A stretch of DNA of 64,000 nucleotides from Methylocystis sp. H62 (GTDB taxonomy: Bacteria; Pseudomonadota; Alphaproteobacteria; Rhizobiales; Beijerinckiaceae). Position 1 is the first letter of the stretch; every line of letters begins with the position of its first letter. The translations under genes and the position numbers were made by a program. Location of the stretch: contig NZ_JADNQZ010000055.1 in assembly GCF_015709515.1 (NCBI RefSeq), positions 67,650-131,649 on the forward strand, read 5' to 3'. The notes under the pieces are model-generated. The model saw nothing but the letters and a program-made list of their open reading frames with translations, had not been told where the DNA came from and made no database searches. This document shows positions 8,123 to 18,554 of this stretch, in pieces.

Positions 8123-9481
8123 ATGCGGGTTCTGGGGATTGGGAACTACTGCGACCTCTCCGCGCTCTATCTTCGACTTTCGGCGGAAGGACATGAGGTC
8201 AAGGTCTTCATCGACGCGCCGCTTTGCCAGAACATTCTGAACGGCATGATCGCCAAGACCGACGATTGGCGTTCGGAACTGCAATGGGTGAAGAGCGCCG
8301 GGGACGAGGGAATCATTCTATTCGAAAACGTGTCATTCGGCGATTTGCAGGACGCGTTGCGCAAAGATGGATTCAATGTCATCGGCGGAAGCGCCTTCGG
8401 CGACCGGCTCGAAATCGACCGGGCCTATGCGCAGAGCCTTCTCGCCGAGCTCGGCCTCTCAACCGCAGCGACCCGCCACTTTTTGAACAGGCAGGATGGC
8501 TTGCGCTTCCTTCGCGAGCGCCCCAGTCGATATGTCCTGAAATTCAATTCGCCCGATTTGGCGCATCGCAACTTCGCCGGCGGTCTCGCCGATGGACGCG
8601 ACATTTCCGCGCTGCTGCAAAATCTGCCCGACAGTCCTGCGGACGCAGCCGGCTTCGTCCTGATGGATTTTATAGATGGCGTCGAGATGGGCGTCGGCGC
8701 TTATTTCGACGGGGAGAAGTTTTTGCGGCCTGCCTGTCTCGACTGGGAGCACAAGCGCTTCTTCCCGGGCGACCTTGGAGAGCTGACGGGAGAAATGGGC
8801 ACGGTCGCTACGTATGAGAACTCGACCCTCTTCTTTGAGAAAACTTTGGCAAAGATCGAGCCTTTGCTCAGGCGTCACGGCCATCGCGGCTATGTGAACC
8901 TCAACACCATCGTCAATGACCAGGGTATTTGGCCGCTCGAGTTCACTTGCAGATTCGGCTATCCGGGCTTCGCCATTCTGTCGCCGTTACAGCGAACGTC
9001 CTGGGCGGAATTGTTTCAGGCGATGGTCCGCCGCGACAGGGATCATCTGGACGTCGATGACGGGTTCTCGGTCGGAGTCGTCCTAACCGTGCCGCCTTTC
9101 CCCTATTCGCGACGACAGGCGGAAGAGCCGATCGGCATGCCGATCCTGTTTGAAGGCGCATTGCCGCGCGAGGACCAAGAAAATCTGCACTATTGCGAAG
9201 TGGCCCTCGACAATGGGCAGCTCGTTACCGCCGGCGCCTATGGCTGGACGATGGTGGCGACGGGCTGCGGGGGAACGATCCAAAGCGCGCGCCGCGACGC
9301 TTATCGGCTGATCGAGCGCGTGCACATTCCCAATATGCGTTACCGACGCGACATTGGAGAGCGGCTGATCGCGGCGGATTACGCCAAAGTGAATGCGCTT
9401 GGCCTGCTGGGAAACGAGATCGAATTGCTCGCTCGCCTGCCTTCCCCACCTGTCGCGACGCTTCATGCAACGCGCAGCTAG
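8123..9481 (+). CDS. ATP-grasp ligase, phosphoribosylamine-glycine ligase (PurD)-like paralogue
   Basis: The 452-residue protein opens with MRVLGIGNYCDLSALYLRLS, like the N-terminal domain of PurD. It continues with an ATP-grasp core: YVLKFNSPDL is a nucleotide-binding lysine strand, VLMDFIDGVEMGVGAYF the acidic strand, GYVNLNTIV with PLEFTCRFGYPG the metal-binding Glu/Asn region. ATP-grasp enzymes join a carboxylate to an amine through an acyl phosphate. It is unlikely to be the housekeeping PurD because it is the third gene of a methyltransferase/HDO cassette and diverges in the conserved strands. AGGAG lies 6 bases before the ATG. Its TAG overlaps the convergent pdeM stop by 3 bases. Confidence 0.75.
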   Translation: MRVLGIGNYCDLSALYLRLSAEGHEVKVFIDAPLCQNILNGMIAKTDDWRSELQWVKSAGDEGIILFENVSFGDLQDALRKDGFNVIGGSAFGDRLEIDRAYAQSLLAELGLSTAATRHFLNRQDGLRFLRERPSRYVLKFNSPDLAHRNFAGGLADGRDISALLQNLPDSPADAAGFVLMDFIDGVEMGVGAYFDGEKFLRPACLDWEHKRFFPGDLGELTGEMGTVATYENSTLFFEKTLAKIEPLLRRHGHRGYVNLNTIVNDQGIWPLEFTCRFGYPGFAILSPLQRTSWAELFQAMVRRDRDHLDVDDGFSVGVVLTVPPFPYSRRQAEEPIGMPILFEGALPREDQENLHYCEVALDNGQLVTAGAYGWTMVATGCGGTIQSARRDAYRLIERVHIPNMRYRRDIGERLIAADYAKVNALGLLGNEIELLARLPSPPVATLHATRS

Positions 9482-10176
9482 TCTGCGACGAGCAGTCGTT
9501 CGTCGACGATCGCGCAGGTCTTTGCGCCGCGCCCACGCACCAGAGCCCCGCCCGTGAAGGCGCCGAAGGCCGGGAGCACGATCTGTCGCTCCTGCAGCAC
9601 AAAGCAAGGAAGACGAACGCTGTCGCGCGCCGCCCCGCTCATCCGGACACAGGGGTGAAGGTGCCCCGCAAGAATGGTCGCCCCCTGCCCTTCGCATTCG
9701 TCGGACGCAAGCGGGTGGTGACGTGCGACAATCCCTTCTGCGTCGTAGGGCTCGTCAACAAGCTCGATTCCGAACTGTTCCGACGGATCACCGGCGCGCC
9801 GATCATGATTGCCGCGCACGAGCGTGAGGCGCAATGCAGCGTGGCGCCTGCGCCAATCGAGAAAGGCGGCCGCCACTCCCGGCGAATGCGCCTGCCGGGC
9901 GTGAAACAAATCGCCGAGAAAAACGAGCCGGATAGGATTGAATCGATCTATGAGCGCGTCGAGCCGGTCGAGATTGTCGCGCGTCGTTCCCTTTGGCGCG
10001 GGCTGGCCGAGCGCGCGAAATGTCGCCGCCTTGCCAAGATGCGCGTCGGCGATGAACAGCGTGCGCGTCTCAACGCGCCAGACGGCGCGCTGCGGCAGCA
10101 AAACGACGCCGCGATGCTGGTGAGAGGAGACGAGGCCCGCGCCTTCACCCCGCAAAGTATCGTCAGGTTCTAACAT
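9478..10176 (-). CDS. pdeM: Ligase-associated DNA damage response endonuclease PdeM
   Basis: This 232-residue calcineurin-like metallophosphoesterase shows the two-metal motifs in order: [10 protein letters not shown] (D-x-H), [10 protein letters not shown] (GD), LVRGNHDRR (GNHD) and [10 protein letters not shown] (GHxH). This short form accompanies the four-gene ligase-associated DNA damage response operon of alphaproteobacteria. It is the last gene of that operon here, starting within the last 7 bases of the helicase gene, so the two are translationally coupled. The physiological DNA substrate is not evident from sequence. Confidence 0.9.
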   Translation of the reverse strand: MLEPDDTLRGEGAGLVSSHQHRGVVLLPQRAVWRVETRTLFIADAHLGKAATFRALGQPAPKGTTRDNLDRLDALIDRFNPIRLVFLGDLFHARQAHSPGVAAAFLDWRRRHAALRLTLVRGNHDRRAGDPSEQFGIELVDEPYDAEGIVARHHPLASDECEGQGATILAGHLHPCVRMSGAARDSVRLPCFVLQERQIVLPAFGAFTGGALVRGRGAKTCAIVDERLLVAD

Positions 10177-12650
10177 TTGTCCGCGGCGCGCTCCAACTGC
10201 GAAATCATACGCTCGATGCGCGTCGCGAGCGTTTCATTGCTGAGGCGCTCGCGCATTCTCTCGACCATCAGCGGAAAGGCGAGCGGCGAGCAGCGCTGCA
10301 GCGCGACATGGACGAACTCTCTATTTTGCAGCCGCTCGAAGCTCTCGGCAAGGCGCGCGATGTCGAGCGCGTCTTCCAAGACTTCACGTTCGGCCTGGCG
10401 CAGCAACCCATTTTCGGGATCGAATTTGCGAAACACGTCGTAGAACAGGCTGGACGACGCCTGCAACTGGCGCAGGCTCTTATGATGCCCGGGATAGGTG
10501 GTCACGACGAGACCGGCGATCTGCGCGATGTCGCGAAAACGCCGGCGCGCCAGCTCCGCTGCGTTCAGGCTCGCGAGCGTTTCATGCGTCAGGTCATGAA
10601 TGGCGCGCGGCGCAATCAGTTCCGGCAGCATGGCGCCCCAGTCGCGCGGGTCGGCGCTCAAAAGCTCGAAGCCGTAATCATTCACGGCGATCGAGAACGT
10701 GCTGGCGGATTTCTGCGCCGCCCGCCAGGCGATGAGGCTCGCCATGCCGATATGCGCATTCAGGCCCGCAAAGGGATAGAGGAACAAATGCCAGCCGTCG
10801 CGGCTTTTCAATGTTTCGGCAAGCAGCGTCGTCGGCGTCGGCAGATGCGACCAGCGCGCTTGCAATCTCAGCATTTTCTCGGCCGCCCGCAGCTCCGGCG
10901 TGTCATAACGCCCCTCGGCCGCGCGCTGCAATTGCTCCACCATGGCGTCCGCCAAAGTCGTCGAAAGCGGCATTCGCCCGCCGTCCCAGCGCGGAACGGC
11001 GCCGCTGCGCGCTTTCGCCGGCCGCACATAGGCGATGAGTTCGCGAAGCCGCACGAATTCGAGAATCCGACCCGCAAACCAAAAGCTGTCGCCTGGCTTG
11101 AGTCGCGCGATAAAGCTTTCCTCCACGACGCCGAGCTTCTGACCCGGCGGCGCGGGTCCGTATTGAACGAGGACGCTCGCGTCCGCCGTGATCGTCCCGA
11201 TGTTGAGTCGATGGCGCAGAGCGATCTGCTTGCTGGCGACCCGCCACACGCCGTCAGCGTCAGGACCGCAGCGGCGATATTCGGGATAGGCGGAAAGACT
11301 TGGTCCGCCGCCGCTCACGAAGTCGAGACACCAGCGCCAATTCTCTTCGGAAAGATGTTCATAGGCCGCCGTCGATCGAATTTCCGCGAGCAATTCGTCA
11401 GGCCTGAAGCCGCCGCCCAGTCCGATGGTGACGAGATGCTGCACCAGAACGTCGAGCGGCGCATTCGGCGTGCGGCGGCTTTCGATGCGGCCGTCCCGCA
11501 CCGCCTGCTGCACGGCCGACGATTCGACAAGCTCGAGCGCATGGCTCGGCACAAGCGTGATGCGCGACGTGCGACCGGGAGCATGGCCGCTGCGGCCGGC
11601 GCGCTGCAGAAGGCGCGCGACGCCCTTGGGCGACCCGACCTGCAGGATGCGTTCGACGGGAAGAAAATCGACGCCAAGATCGAGACTCGACGTGCAGACG
11701 ACCGCTTTGAGCTTGCCGGCTTTGAGTCCATCCTCAACCCAATCGCGCGACTCGCGCGCCAGCGAGCCGTGATGCACCGCAATGAGCCCGGCCCAATCGG
11801 GTCGGGCGCGCAAGAGATTGTGATACCAGATTTCCGCCTGCGAGCGCGTGTTGGTGAAAATGAGCGACGTCGGAGATCGATCAATCTCCGCGACCACCTG
11901 CGGCGCCATTTTGATCCCAAGATGCCCGGCCCAGGGAAAGCGCGCGAAATCTTCCGGCAACAGCGTGTCGATGACGATATCTTTTCGTACGCCGCCCGCG
12001 ACGATTACGCCGCGCGGCGCATCGGTTGGACCGAGCAGGATGCGCTTTGCTTCTTCAAGATCGCCAAGCGTCGCCGACATGCCCCAAATCAGCAGATCGG
12101 GACGCCAGCGCTTCAACCGCGCCAGCGCAAGCTGCGTCTGCACGCCGCGCTTATTGCCGAGGAGTTCGTGCCACTCGTCGACGACCACGCATCTGATCGC
12201 GCCGAGATAGTAGCGCGCGTCGGCGCGCAAGAGCATGAGCGACAGGCTCTCCGGCGTCGTGATCAACACGCTGGGCGGACGGCGCGCCTGCCGGGTGCGT
12301 TCGGCGGAGGCCGTATCCCCGCTGCGAACGCCGACCGTCCAGCGCTGGCCATGCGCGGAGAGACCGTCGAACGCCTCGTTGAGCGCCTTGGCGGTGTCCG
12401 CGGCGAGGGCGCGCATCGGCGTGATCCAGAGAACACAGAGTCGTGGCGGCTCTTCCGCATCTTCGGCGAGCGCCTGCCAGGCGCCGAGCGCGACGGCCAA
12501 AGTTTTGCCGGCGCCTGTCGTCGCGTGCAGCAGACCGCTGCGTCCCTTTGCTATTTCGCGCCACACGTCCTGCTGAAAGCGAAACGACTTCCAGCCGCGC
12601 TTCGCGAGTAAGCTCTTCACGGCGGACTGCTTGGCGCGTCGTCCGCTCAT
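10170..12650 (-). CDS. Ligase-associated DNA damage response DEXH box helicase
   Basis: This 826-residue superfamily 2 helicase is of the Lhr-like type. Motif I is [13 protein letters not shown], motif [17 protein letters not shown], motif [16 protein letters not shown], and the C-terminal helicase motifs include [15 protein letters not shown] and [11 protein letters not shown]. The C-terminal half (about 430-826) is the winged-helix and accessory region found in the ligase-associated family. It lies between the ATP-dependent ligase (ATGA overlap) and pdeM. It likely remodels or unwinds damaged DNA ends for the neighbouring nuclease and ligase (inference from context). Confidence 0.92.
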   Translation of the reverse strand: MSGRRAKQSAVKSLLAKRGWKSFRFQQDVWREIAKGRSGLLHATTGAGKTLAVALGAWQALAEDAEEPPRLCVLWITPMRALAADTAKALNEAFDGLSAHGQRWTVGVRSGDTASAERTRQARRPPSVLITTPESLSLMLLRADARYYLGAIRCVVVDEWHELLGNKRGVQTQLALARLKRWRPDLLIWGMSATLGDLEEAKRILLGPTDAPRGVIVAGGVRKDIVIDTLLPEDFARFPWAGHLGIKMAPQVVAEIDRSPTSLIFTNTRSQAEIWYHNLLRARPDWAGLIAVHHGSLARESRDWVEDGLKAGKLKAVVCTSSLDLGVDFLPVERILQVGSPKGVARLLQRAGRSGHAPGRTSRITLVPSHALELVESSAVQQAVRDGRIESRRTPNAPLDVLVQHLVTIGLGGGFRPDELLAEIRSTAAYEHLSEENWRWCLDFVSGGGPSLSAYPEYRRCGPDADGVWRVASKQIALRHRLNIGTITADASVLVQYGPAPPGQKLGVVEESFIARLKPGDSFWFAGRILEFVRLRELIAYVRPAKARSGAVPRWDGGRMPLSTTLADAMVEQLQRAAEGRYDTPELRAAEKMLRLQARWSHLPTPTTLLAETLKSRDGWHLFLYPFAGLNAHIGMASLIAWRAAQKSASTFSIAVNDYGFELLSADPRDWGAMLPELIAPRAIHDLTHETLASLNAAELARRRFRDIAQIAGLVVTTYPGHHKSLRQLQASSSLFYDVFRKFDPENGLLRQAEREVLEDALDIARLAESFERLQNREFVHVALQRCSPLAFPLMVERMRERLSNETLATRIERMISQLERAADKC

Positions 12651-14377
12651 GCGCCGCCGCCAGGCAATAGCGCGTGTAGCGCCTCAATCGTATCGGCGTC
12701 CTCCACGGGCTTGTCCTGTCGCCAGCGCAACATGCGCGGAAATCGCACGGCGATGCCGCTTTTGTGACGGTTGCTGGCGCCGATCCCCTCGAAGCCGAGT
12801 TCGAACACCATGGTCGGGCGCACGCTGCGCACCGGGCCGAAATTCTCGATCGTCGTCCTTCTGATCGTCGCGTCGACCTTGCGCATCTCCTCGTCGGAAA
12901 GCCCGGAATAGGCCTTGGCGAAGGGCAGCAGCGTGCGGTCCGTCTGCTCCGGCGGGCCGCTCCACACCCCGAATGTGTAGTCGCTGTAAACGCCCGAACG
13001 GCGCCCATGACCCCGCGCGGCGTAGATCAGCACCGCGTCGACGCTCATTGGATCGAGCTTCCATTTCCACCAGAGATTGGCGCCGCTCTTCTGTCGGCCG
13101 ACGCCATAAGGCGCGTTCATCGCCTTCAGCATCATGCCTTCGGCGCCGCGCGCCCGGGCCTCCTCGCGCTGTCTTGCAAAGGACTCCCAATCGGGTTGCG
13201 TTAGCGCCGGGCTGAGCCGCAGGGGCAAATCGGCGCCGACCTGCATCGCGCAGGCATGCGTGCGCGACACGGCCTCTTCGAGAAGCGCGCGACGCTCCCT
13301 CTGCGGCTTTTCGCGCAGATCGTGGCCGTCTTTCTCGAGCAGGTCATAAGCGATCAGCGCCACTGGCCTGTCGCGCAGCATTTTTGGCGTGAGAACCTTG
13401 CGTCCGAGACGCTGCTGCAATTCAGAAAAGGGGCGCAGATCGCTAAGATCGTCCACGGCGGAACGCGCGTCCGAACGAGGCGCGACGACGATGAGCTCGC
13501 CATCGAGGACAATATCGTCGGGGAGAAAATCGACGAGCGCGGCAAGCTCCGGAAAGCTGTCGCTGACGAGTTCTTCGCCCCGCGACCACAGCCACCACTC
13601 GCCGGCGCGATGAATGAACTGCGCGCGTATGCCATCGAATTTCCATTCAACGAGCCAGTCGTCGACTGCGCCTAGCAATTCTGGAAAGGCCGAAAGTGGC
13701 GCCTGAAGCGGGTGCGCGAGAAAGAACGGATAAGGCTGGCCGCGCAGAGGCCGCCCGTCTTCGCCTGCTTCGGCTGGCGCAACGAGCGCGATAAAATCCT
13801 GCGCCTGAGGCGCGCGGTTCGCCTGCGTGTAGCCCATCATCCGCTGCGCGACGAGCTTGGCGTCGAGCTCCGTCGCCTGGGCGATCGCTTGAGTCATTTG
13901 CAGCTTCGAAACTCCGATGCGCAATTCGCCGGTGACGAGCTTGAAAAACGGCAAGCGATCGTCGGAAGGCATGGCGTCGAGCCACTCGCGCAGCGCCGCT
14001 TGCCGCGCAGCATCATCACGCTCGCGCAAGGGCAATAGCCGTTCGTTCATCCAAAGATCGAGCGGCGCGTCTTCCATCCGGGTCGGCGGCGGCAGCAAAA
14101 GCGCCAAAGTCTCGGCGAGATCGCCGACGCTGTGATAGCACTCGTCGAGGAGCCACTCGGGCAGATCCGTCGCCTCCAATGCGAGCTGGCGCAGGAGCTT
14201 GGTCGAGATCATCTGGCGCGGCTTGCCGCCGGCGAGAAAATAGACCGTCCAGGCGGCGCTGGCGTATTGCTCCGGATCGCCGACCGCAAGGCGTAGATAG
14301 TCGATCAGCGCCTGTCTCTTATGCTGCGTCGACGTCGCGGCGTCGATGCGCCGGAAGAGCGTGGCGAAGGTCTTCAT
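12647..14377 (-). CDS. Ligase-associated (cisplatin damage response type) ATP-dependent DNA ligase
   Basis: The 576-residue protein is an ATP-dependent DNA ligase of the bacterial LigB/LigC-like group. Its adenylation motif is [11 protein letters not shown] with the nucleophilic lysine, followed by [28 protein letters not shown] and [18 protein letters not shown], and the OB-fold segment [18 protein letters not shown]. An N-terminal helical domain (1-200) precedes the catalytic core. The start overlaps the stop of the exonuclease gene (ATGA), and the stop overlaps the helicase start in the same way. It is separate from LigD at 21.5 kb, so this genome holds two ATP-dependent ligase repair systems within 12 kb. 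Confidence 0.93.
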   Translation of the reverse strand: MKTFATLFRRIDAATSTQHKRQALIDYLRLAVGDPEQYASAAWTVYFLAGGKPRQMISTKLLRQLALEATDLPEWLLDECYHSVGDLAETLALLLPPPTRMEDAPLDLWMNERLLPLRERDDAARQAALREWLDAMPSDDRLPFFKLVTGELRIGVSKLQMTQAIAQATELDAKLVAQRMMGYTQANRAPQAQDFIALVAPAEAGEDGRPLRGQPYPFFLAHPLQAPLSAFPELLGAVDDWLVEWKFDGIRAQFIHRAGEWWLWSRGEELVSDSFPELAALVDFLPDDIVLDGELIVVAPRSDARSAVDDLSDLRPFSELQQRLGRKVLTPKMLRDRPVALIAYDLLEKDGHDLREKPQRERRALLEEAVSRTHACAMQVGADLPLRLSPALTQPDWESFARQREEARARGAEGMMLKAMNAPYGVGRQKSGANLWWKWKLDPMSVDAVLIYAARGHGRRSGVYSDYTFGVWSGPPEQTDRTLLPFAKAYSGLSDEEMRKVDATIRRTTIENFGPVRSVRPTMVFELGFEGIGASNRHKSGIAVRFPRMLRWRQDKPVEDADTIEALHALLPGGGA

Positions 14378-15402
14378 GCGCCGTCTGTGTCGACGTCGAC
14401 GTTTGGCTCCGCCTCGCCCTCTTCGTCGCCATATTCGGTCGCCATCGGCCGCGCGTCATATCCTTTTTCGCGCAGATAGCGCGAAAGCGCCTCCCCGCTT
14501 CCATGCGTGACAAGAATACGCTCTGCGCCCGTTGCGGCGATCGCCTGCAACAGAGCCGGCCAGTCAGCATGATCGGAAAGCGCGAAGCCTTGATCGACGC
14601 CGCGGCGTCGCCGATTGCCGCGCAGCCGCATCCATCCGCTGGCGAAGGCGTCCGAATGATCGCCAAAGCGTCTAATCCACCCGCTTTGCACGGCGTGGGG
14701 CGGCGCCAGCGCAAAGCAGCGCGAAAGCCCCGCCTTGTCGAGCGCGCCGACGTTGAAGGTCGGCGGCAGCGCTATGCCGAGATCGCGATGGATCTGATTG
14801 AGCGGTTCGATCGCGCCGTGGCAGACGATCGGTCCTATATTCGCGTCGAGATGTTTGAGCAGGCGTTGCGCTTTGCCGAGCCCGTAGGCCTGCATGACGC
14901 TGGCGCGTCCCGCGCGCGCATTTTCCGCCCACCATGAATTGATGTCGGCCATCACTTCGGCTTGCGCGCGCCAGCGATAGATCGGCAGACCGAAGGTCGA
15001 TTCGGTGATGAAGACGTCGCACGGGACGGGCTCAAAAGGCGCGCTGACGCCGTCCGCTTCGAGCTTGTAGTCGCCGGAGGCGACCCAGACCTCGCCCCGG
15101 CGCTCGATGCGCACCTGCGCCGAGCCGATGACATGGCCGGCGGGATGCAGCGAGAGCCGCACCTCGCCAATGTCTCGGCTCTCGCCATAACGCAGCGTCT
15201 CGATGCGAACGTCGCCGAGTCGTCTGCGCAGGATCGGCGCGCAATCCTCGTGACAGAGATAGGCGCCGCTGCCCCATCGCGCGTGATCAGAATGGCCGTG
15301 CGTAATCACCGCCAGAGCCGCCGGGCGCCATGGGTCGATGTGGAAATTTCCAGGAGGGCAGTAGAGGCCCTCTGCGACGGGAACGATCAGATCCTTGGTC
15401 AT
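14374..15402 (-). CDS. Ligase-associated DNA damage response exonuclease (metallo-beta-lactamase/beta-CASP)
   Basis: The 342-residue protein has the metallo-beta-lactamase signature AVITHGHSDHARWG (HxHxDH) near the N-terminus, then LHPAGHVIGSAQVRIE, WVASGDYKLEADG and DVFITESTFGLPIYRW. A beta-CASP-like part contains FALSDHADWPALLQAI and ILVTHGSGEAL. These place it with the SNM1/Pso2-like exonucleases that open the ligase-associated operon. It is the first gene, probably transcribed from the short region before 15402, and feeds ends to the coupled ligase. Confidence 0.92.
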   Translation of the reverse strand: MTKDLIVPVAEGLYCPPGNFHIDPWRPAALAVITHGHSDHARWGSGAYLCHEDCAPILRRRLGDVRIETLRYGESRDIGEVRLSLHPAGHVIGSAQVRIERRGEVWVASGDYKLEADGVSAPFEPVPCDVFITESTFGLPIYRWRAQAEVMADINSWWAENARAGRASVMQAYGLGKAQRLLKHLDANIGPIVCHGAIEPLNQIHRDLGIALPPTFNVGALDKAGLSRCFALAPPHAVQSGWIRRFGDHSDAFASGWMRLRGNRRRRGVDQGFALSDHADWPALLQAIAATGAERILVTHGSGEALSRYLREKGYDARPMATEYGDEEGEAEPNVDVDTDGA

Positions 15403-15650
15403 CTAGCCGAAGATGTGAAAAGCGCCTCGGCACCCCTTCGAGCAGCGCCGACAGCATAAATAGGAACTCGGTCGCACGGATTCACTTCCGGCGACGGCCG
15501 AGTTCGCGATTTGCCTCAAGACGGCGCTTGCTCCCGCCGCGCCTGTCGCGGTCAAAATCCTCCGTTGATCCTCGAGCTTGCGCTCGACTATATGAAGTGC
15601 TGGCGAATGCGCTTTTTTCATGCGCGCCTGACGCGTCAATGGAGCTGGGA

Positions 15651-17375
15651 ATGCACCTAGGGGTCGATTTCATCCTCGAAGCGCTGGCGCGCGAAGGACT
15701 CGACCATGTGTTTATGGTCCCGGGCGGCCTCGTGGATCCCTTTCTGCCCGCTTTCGGACGACAGGAGGCTCTGACGCCGATCGTGGCGGCGCAAGAGGGC
15801 GGCGCCGCCTATATGGCGGACGGCTACGCACGCGCGAGCGGAAATTTCGGCGCCGCGCTCTGCATCGGCGGACCGGGCCTCACCAATACGGTCACCGCGG
15901 TGGCGACGGCGCAATCCGATGGCTCGCCGCTTCTTCTGATGAGTGGCGAAGTGGCGACTGTCCTCGAGGGCTTGGGCGTATTTCAGGACGCAAGCCCCCA
16001 GACGCTGGACGACGTCGCGATCATGAAGCCGCTGACGCGCTATTCCTCTTCGATCGACAATCCGAAGAATATGCCGCATCTGTTTGAGCACGCCCTGCTA
16101 CAGCTTCGCACCCGTCCCGCGGCGCCGGTACATCTCTCCCTGCCAGGCGACTGCCTGGCCGCGGAGATCTCCGTCACCCATACGCCGATTGACCGGGCGC
16201 TGATCGACTACAACGCGCTGTCGATGACGGCCGCCGAGTCGTCACTCCAACATTTCTTGGGCTCCGCCGGCGGCAAGCCGCCTGTCAAGATCGCCATATT
16301 GGCCGGCGCGGGCGTCGAGCACTCGAAAGCCGCCCATGCGCTGAAGGAATTCGCCGAGACCTGGCGCATTCCGGTCGCGACGACGCTGCGCGGAAAGGGC
16401 GTCTTCCCCGAGGACCATCCGCTTTCGCTTGGCGTGTTCGGCTACGCCGGGACGCACCACTCCCGCGCCGCCTTGATGGACCCCTCGCTCGATCTGCTGA
16501 TCATTTTGGGGTCGGGGCTGAACGAGCGCGACACGATGCACTGGGCGCTCCAAGTCAAACCCAGTAAGACGATCTGCGTGAACTTGCTGCCCTCCGCAAT
16601 CGGGACGCATGTCCAAGACGGCGGGATCGTTGGCAGCTGCGGCGCCTATCTTGGCTATCTGCTCGACCAGCGCGAGAAGTTGCGCGCGGCTCTCGAGCCG
16701 ACGCTCTCCGCACGCGCGGCTTGGATGTCCGAGATCCGCGCTCAACCTCGCCTGCAGGATCCGGAAAATTGCGAGAGCGACGCGGCTCCGATTCATCCGG
16801 CGCGCGTCATCAGCGAGCTGAGAAAGGCGTTCCCGCGCGATGGCGTTCTTGTGGTGGATTCCGGCGCACATCGCGCTTTCGCCGGCCATTACTGGGAAGC
16901 TTACGAACCCAAGACCTATGTGTCCGCCACCAATCTCGGCCCCATGGGCTGGGCGATCAGCGCTGCGATCGGCGTGCAATGCGCACAGCCGCACCGCCGC
17001 GTGGCGGTCGTCACGGGCGATGGATGCATGCGCATGGGCGGCATGGAAATCGCGACCGCGGCGCGCTACCAGCTGCCGGTGATCTATGTCGTCATCAACA
17101 ATGCCGCGCTTGGCAATGTCTGGTTGCGCGCGCATGGACTGGGTCCGACGCCCGACGAACTGACGCGATTGCCGGATCACGACTGGGCGGGTTTTGCGCA
17201 GGCCTTGGGCTCTCGCGCCGAAACCGTGCGCTCTCCGGGCGATCTTGCCGCCGCTTTCGAAAGAGCCTTACAGGGCGTGGGCCCCTGCCTCATCGACGTT
17301 AAAGCCGACAAGGCCTTCACGACGCCCGTCAAGGACTGGGCCGAGGCCATTGCGGCCTATTCCTACCACGAGTGA
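15651..17375 (+). CDS. Thiamine diphosphate-dependent enzyme, acetolactate synthase-like
   Basis: The 574-residue protein has the three domains of the acetohydroxyacid synthase/benzoylformate decarboxylase superfamily. The N-terminal pyrimidine domain has the activating Glu in VAAQEGGAAYMADGYARA. A central domain has AILAGAGVEHS, and the C-terminal diphosphate domain has VTGDGCMRMGGMEIATA to VVINNAALGNVW (GDG-NN motif). I chose ATG 15651 because GGAG lies 6 bases upstream and family homology begins there; an in-frame extension upstream looks non-coding. No acetolactate synthase small subunit or other ilv gene is nearby, so the substrate is unassigned. The following gene is 14 bases away. Confidence 0.8.
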   Translation: MHLGVDFILEALAREGLDHVFMVPGGLVDPFLPAFGRQEALTPIVAAQEGGAAYMADGYARASGNFGAALCIGGPGLTNTVTAVATAQSDGSPLLLMSGEVATVLEGLGVFQDASPQTLDDVAIMKPLTRYSSSIDNPKNMPHLFEHALLQLRTRPAAPVHLSLPGDCLAAEISVTHTPIDRALIDYNALSMTAAESSLQHFLGSAGGKPPVKIAILAGAGVEHSKAAHALKEFAETWRIPVATTLRGKGVFPEDHPLSLGVFGYAGTHHSRAALMDPSLDLLIILGSGLNERDTMHWALQVKPSKTICVNLLPSAIGTHVQDGGIVGSCGAYLGYLLDQREKLRAALEPTLSARAAWMSEIRAQPRLQDPENCESDAAPIHPARVISELRKAFPRDGVLVVDSGAHRAFAGHYWEAYEPKTYVSATNLGPMGWAISAAIGVQCAQPHRRVAVVTGDGCMRMGGMEIATAARYQLPVIYVVINNAALGNVWLRAHGLGPTPDELTRLPDHDWAGFAQALGSRAETVRSPGDLAAAFERALQGVGPCLIDVKADKAFTTPVKDWAEAIAAYSYHE

Positions 17376-17389
17376 CAAGGGACGCGCCG

Positions 17390-17947
17390 ATGGCTCAGTT
17401 GCCTTTTGATCCTTCAACGCTGTCGCCGGCCGATCGTGCGCGCTACGACCGCATGGTCGAACGGCGGAAGGCGCAGGGCGCGGGCTTCGGCGGTCCCTAC
17501 GCCGCACTGATGAACCATCCGCAGCTTTGCGAAAAGATCGAGGACCTCGGCTATTATTTGAAGTTCCAGGGCCATCTGCCCCGCGAGGTCTATCAGTTCG
17601 TTGTGCTGTTCGTCGCGCGTCGGACCGGGGCCGACTTCGAATGGGCTGATCATGTTCAGCACGCCGAAGCGGCGGGCGTTCCGTCCTCGCTGATCAGCGC
17701 TCTGGAAAGAGACGAAGACTTAGGCGCCGTCGCGTCGTCGCCCTATGATCTCGTCACCGCGGTGCTGGCGTCGACCTTGTCCTGGCAAAACATTCCGCAG
17801 GGCGTTCAGGACGAAGCGATCAAGGCGTTCGGCGTCGAAGGGTTTATCGAACTCGTCGTCCTGTCCGGTTTTTATCAGATGTTTTCGGCGATCAACCAGG
17901 GTTTCCACGTCGCATTGCCGCCAGGCGTCGAGAAGCCGTTCAAGTAA
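17390..17947 (+). CDS. Carboxymuconolactone decarboxylase family protein
   Basis: This 185-residue helical protein contains LYYLKFQGHLPREVYQFVVL-like residues at positions 53-72 and ARRTGADFEWADHVQHAEAA, matching the AhpD/carboxymuconolactone decarboxylase fold (ExxH-type motif, here EWADHVQHAEAAG). AAGGGA lies 7 bases before ATG 17390. It is 14 bases after the ThDP enzyme and probably in the same operon, which suggests a joint catabolic role acting on a carboxylic acid or peroxide intermediate. I cannot name the substrate. Confidence 0.8.
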   Translation: MAQLPFDPSTLSPADRARYDRMVERRKAQGAGFGGPYAALMNHPQLCEKIEDLGYYLKFQGHLPREVYQFVVLFVARRTGADFEWADHVQHAEAAGVPSSLISALERDEDLGAVASSPYDLVTAVLASTLSWQNIPQGVQDEAIKAFGVEGFIELVVLSGFYQMFSAINQGFHVALPPGVEKPFK

Positions 17948-18036
17948 ACTGCGCATCGCCATTTTCGTTACGCCGCTTTTTATTTGGCGGCCGCTCCGAG
18001 CCTCGAGCTGCGCGATACGCGACTGCGCGAACCCTC

Positions 18037-18062
18037 GGAACATAGAACCCTTCAAATCAGTT
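18037..18062 (+). promoter_or_regulatory. EcfG-type general stress promoter
   Basis: GGAAC (18037-18041) and AGTT (18059-18062) are separated by 17 bases, close to the alphaproteobacterial EcfG sigma consensus GGAAC-N16/17-CGTT. It ends 51 bases before the start of the stress-type hypothetical gene at 18114. Confidence 0.6.
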
Positions 18063-18113
18063 TTCATCCTGGCGGGCGGCATTGGCCGAGCCCAGGAATT
18101 GAGATTTGGGAGC

Positions 18114-18509
18114 ATGGAATCGATGGATGCGTTAACTGACAATGCCAGGGACCCCATTATCTGCGCCGATGAAGAATGTCGTTCTGGCGATGCATCGAAT
18201 CCACCAGCGAGCGCGGAGGAAAATGCTGTCGATCTGGAGCGCTCAACTCGGGCCCGCTATTCGGTCGCCCAAGTGAAGGATTCGATGTGGGAGGCGCTCG
18301 ACAATCTTGTGCAGTCGGGCGCAACCGATCAAATGCGCGGCTATGCGAACGAGGCCATGGGCAAGACCAAGTTGACCCTCGGACTCGCCACGCAGTCGAC
18401 CCATCTCACGCTCACCGGACTGGCGCAGATCGTCGTTGGTGAATTTCAAAAATCGATCGGCGAAGCGAAACTTGCCGAAGACGGCAAGGACATCTTTCCG
18501 GGACTGTAA
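18114..18509 (+). CDS. Hypothetical stress-associated protein
   Basis: This 131-residue soluble protein has an acidic N-terminus and a C-terminal half (MRGYANEAMGKTKLTLGLA) whose GK-repeat style recalls CsbD-like stress proteins, but I do not recognise a defined family. ATG 18114 and ATG 18123 are both possible starts; GGGAG at 18108-18112 fits the second better. An EcfG-type promoter lies directly upstream and another stress-promoter gene follows, so a role in the general stress response is inferred from context only. Confidence 0.65.
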   Translation: MESMDALTDNARDPIICADEECRSGDASNPPASAEENAVDLERSTRARYSVAQVKDSMWEALDNLVQSGATDQMRGYANEAMGKTKLTLGLATQSTHLTLTGLAQIVVGEFQKSIGEAKLAEDGKDIFPGL

Positions 18510-18554
18510 AATGCGGTTGCCCTCCGCAAGCTGGCGCGTGGGCGCGGTGGCCGT

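Noticed and set aside
10308-12611. A 767-codon open frame antisense to the DEXH helicase
   Set aside because: It mirrors the helicase's high-GC codons, has no recognisable domain and lies wholly inside a firmly assigned gene.
15463-15490. GGAAC at 15463 as a further EcfG promoter
   Set aside because: No GTT at the required spacing.
15330-15650. In-frame upstream extension of the ThDP enzyme to 15330
   Set aside because: The extra residues are low-complexity Arg/Ser-rich and overlap the exonuclease gene; ATG 15651 has a good RBS and matches the family start.
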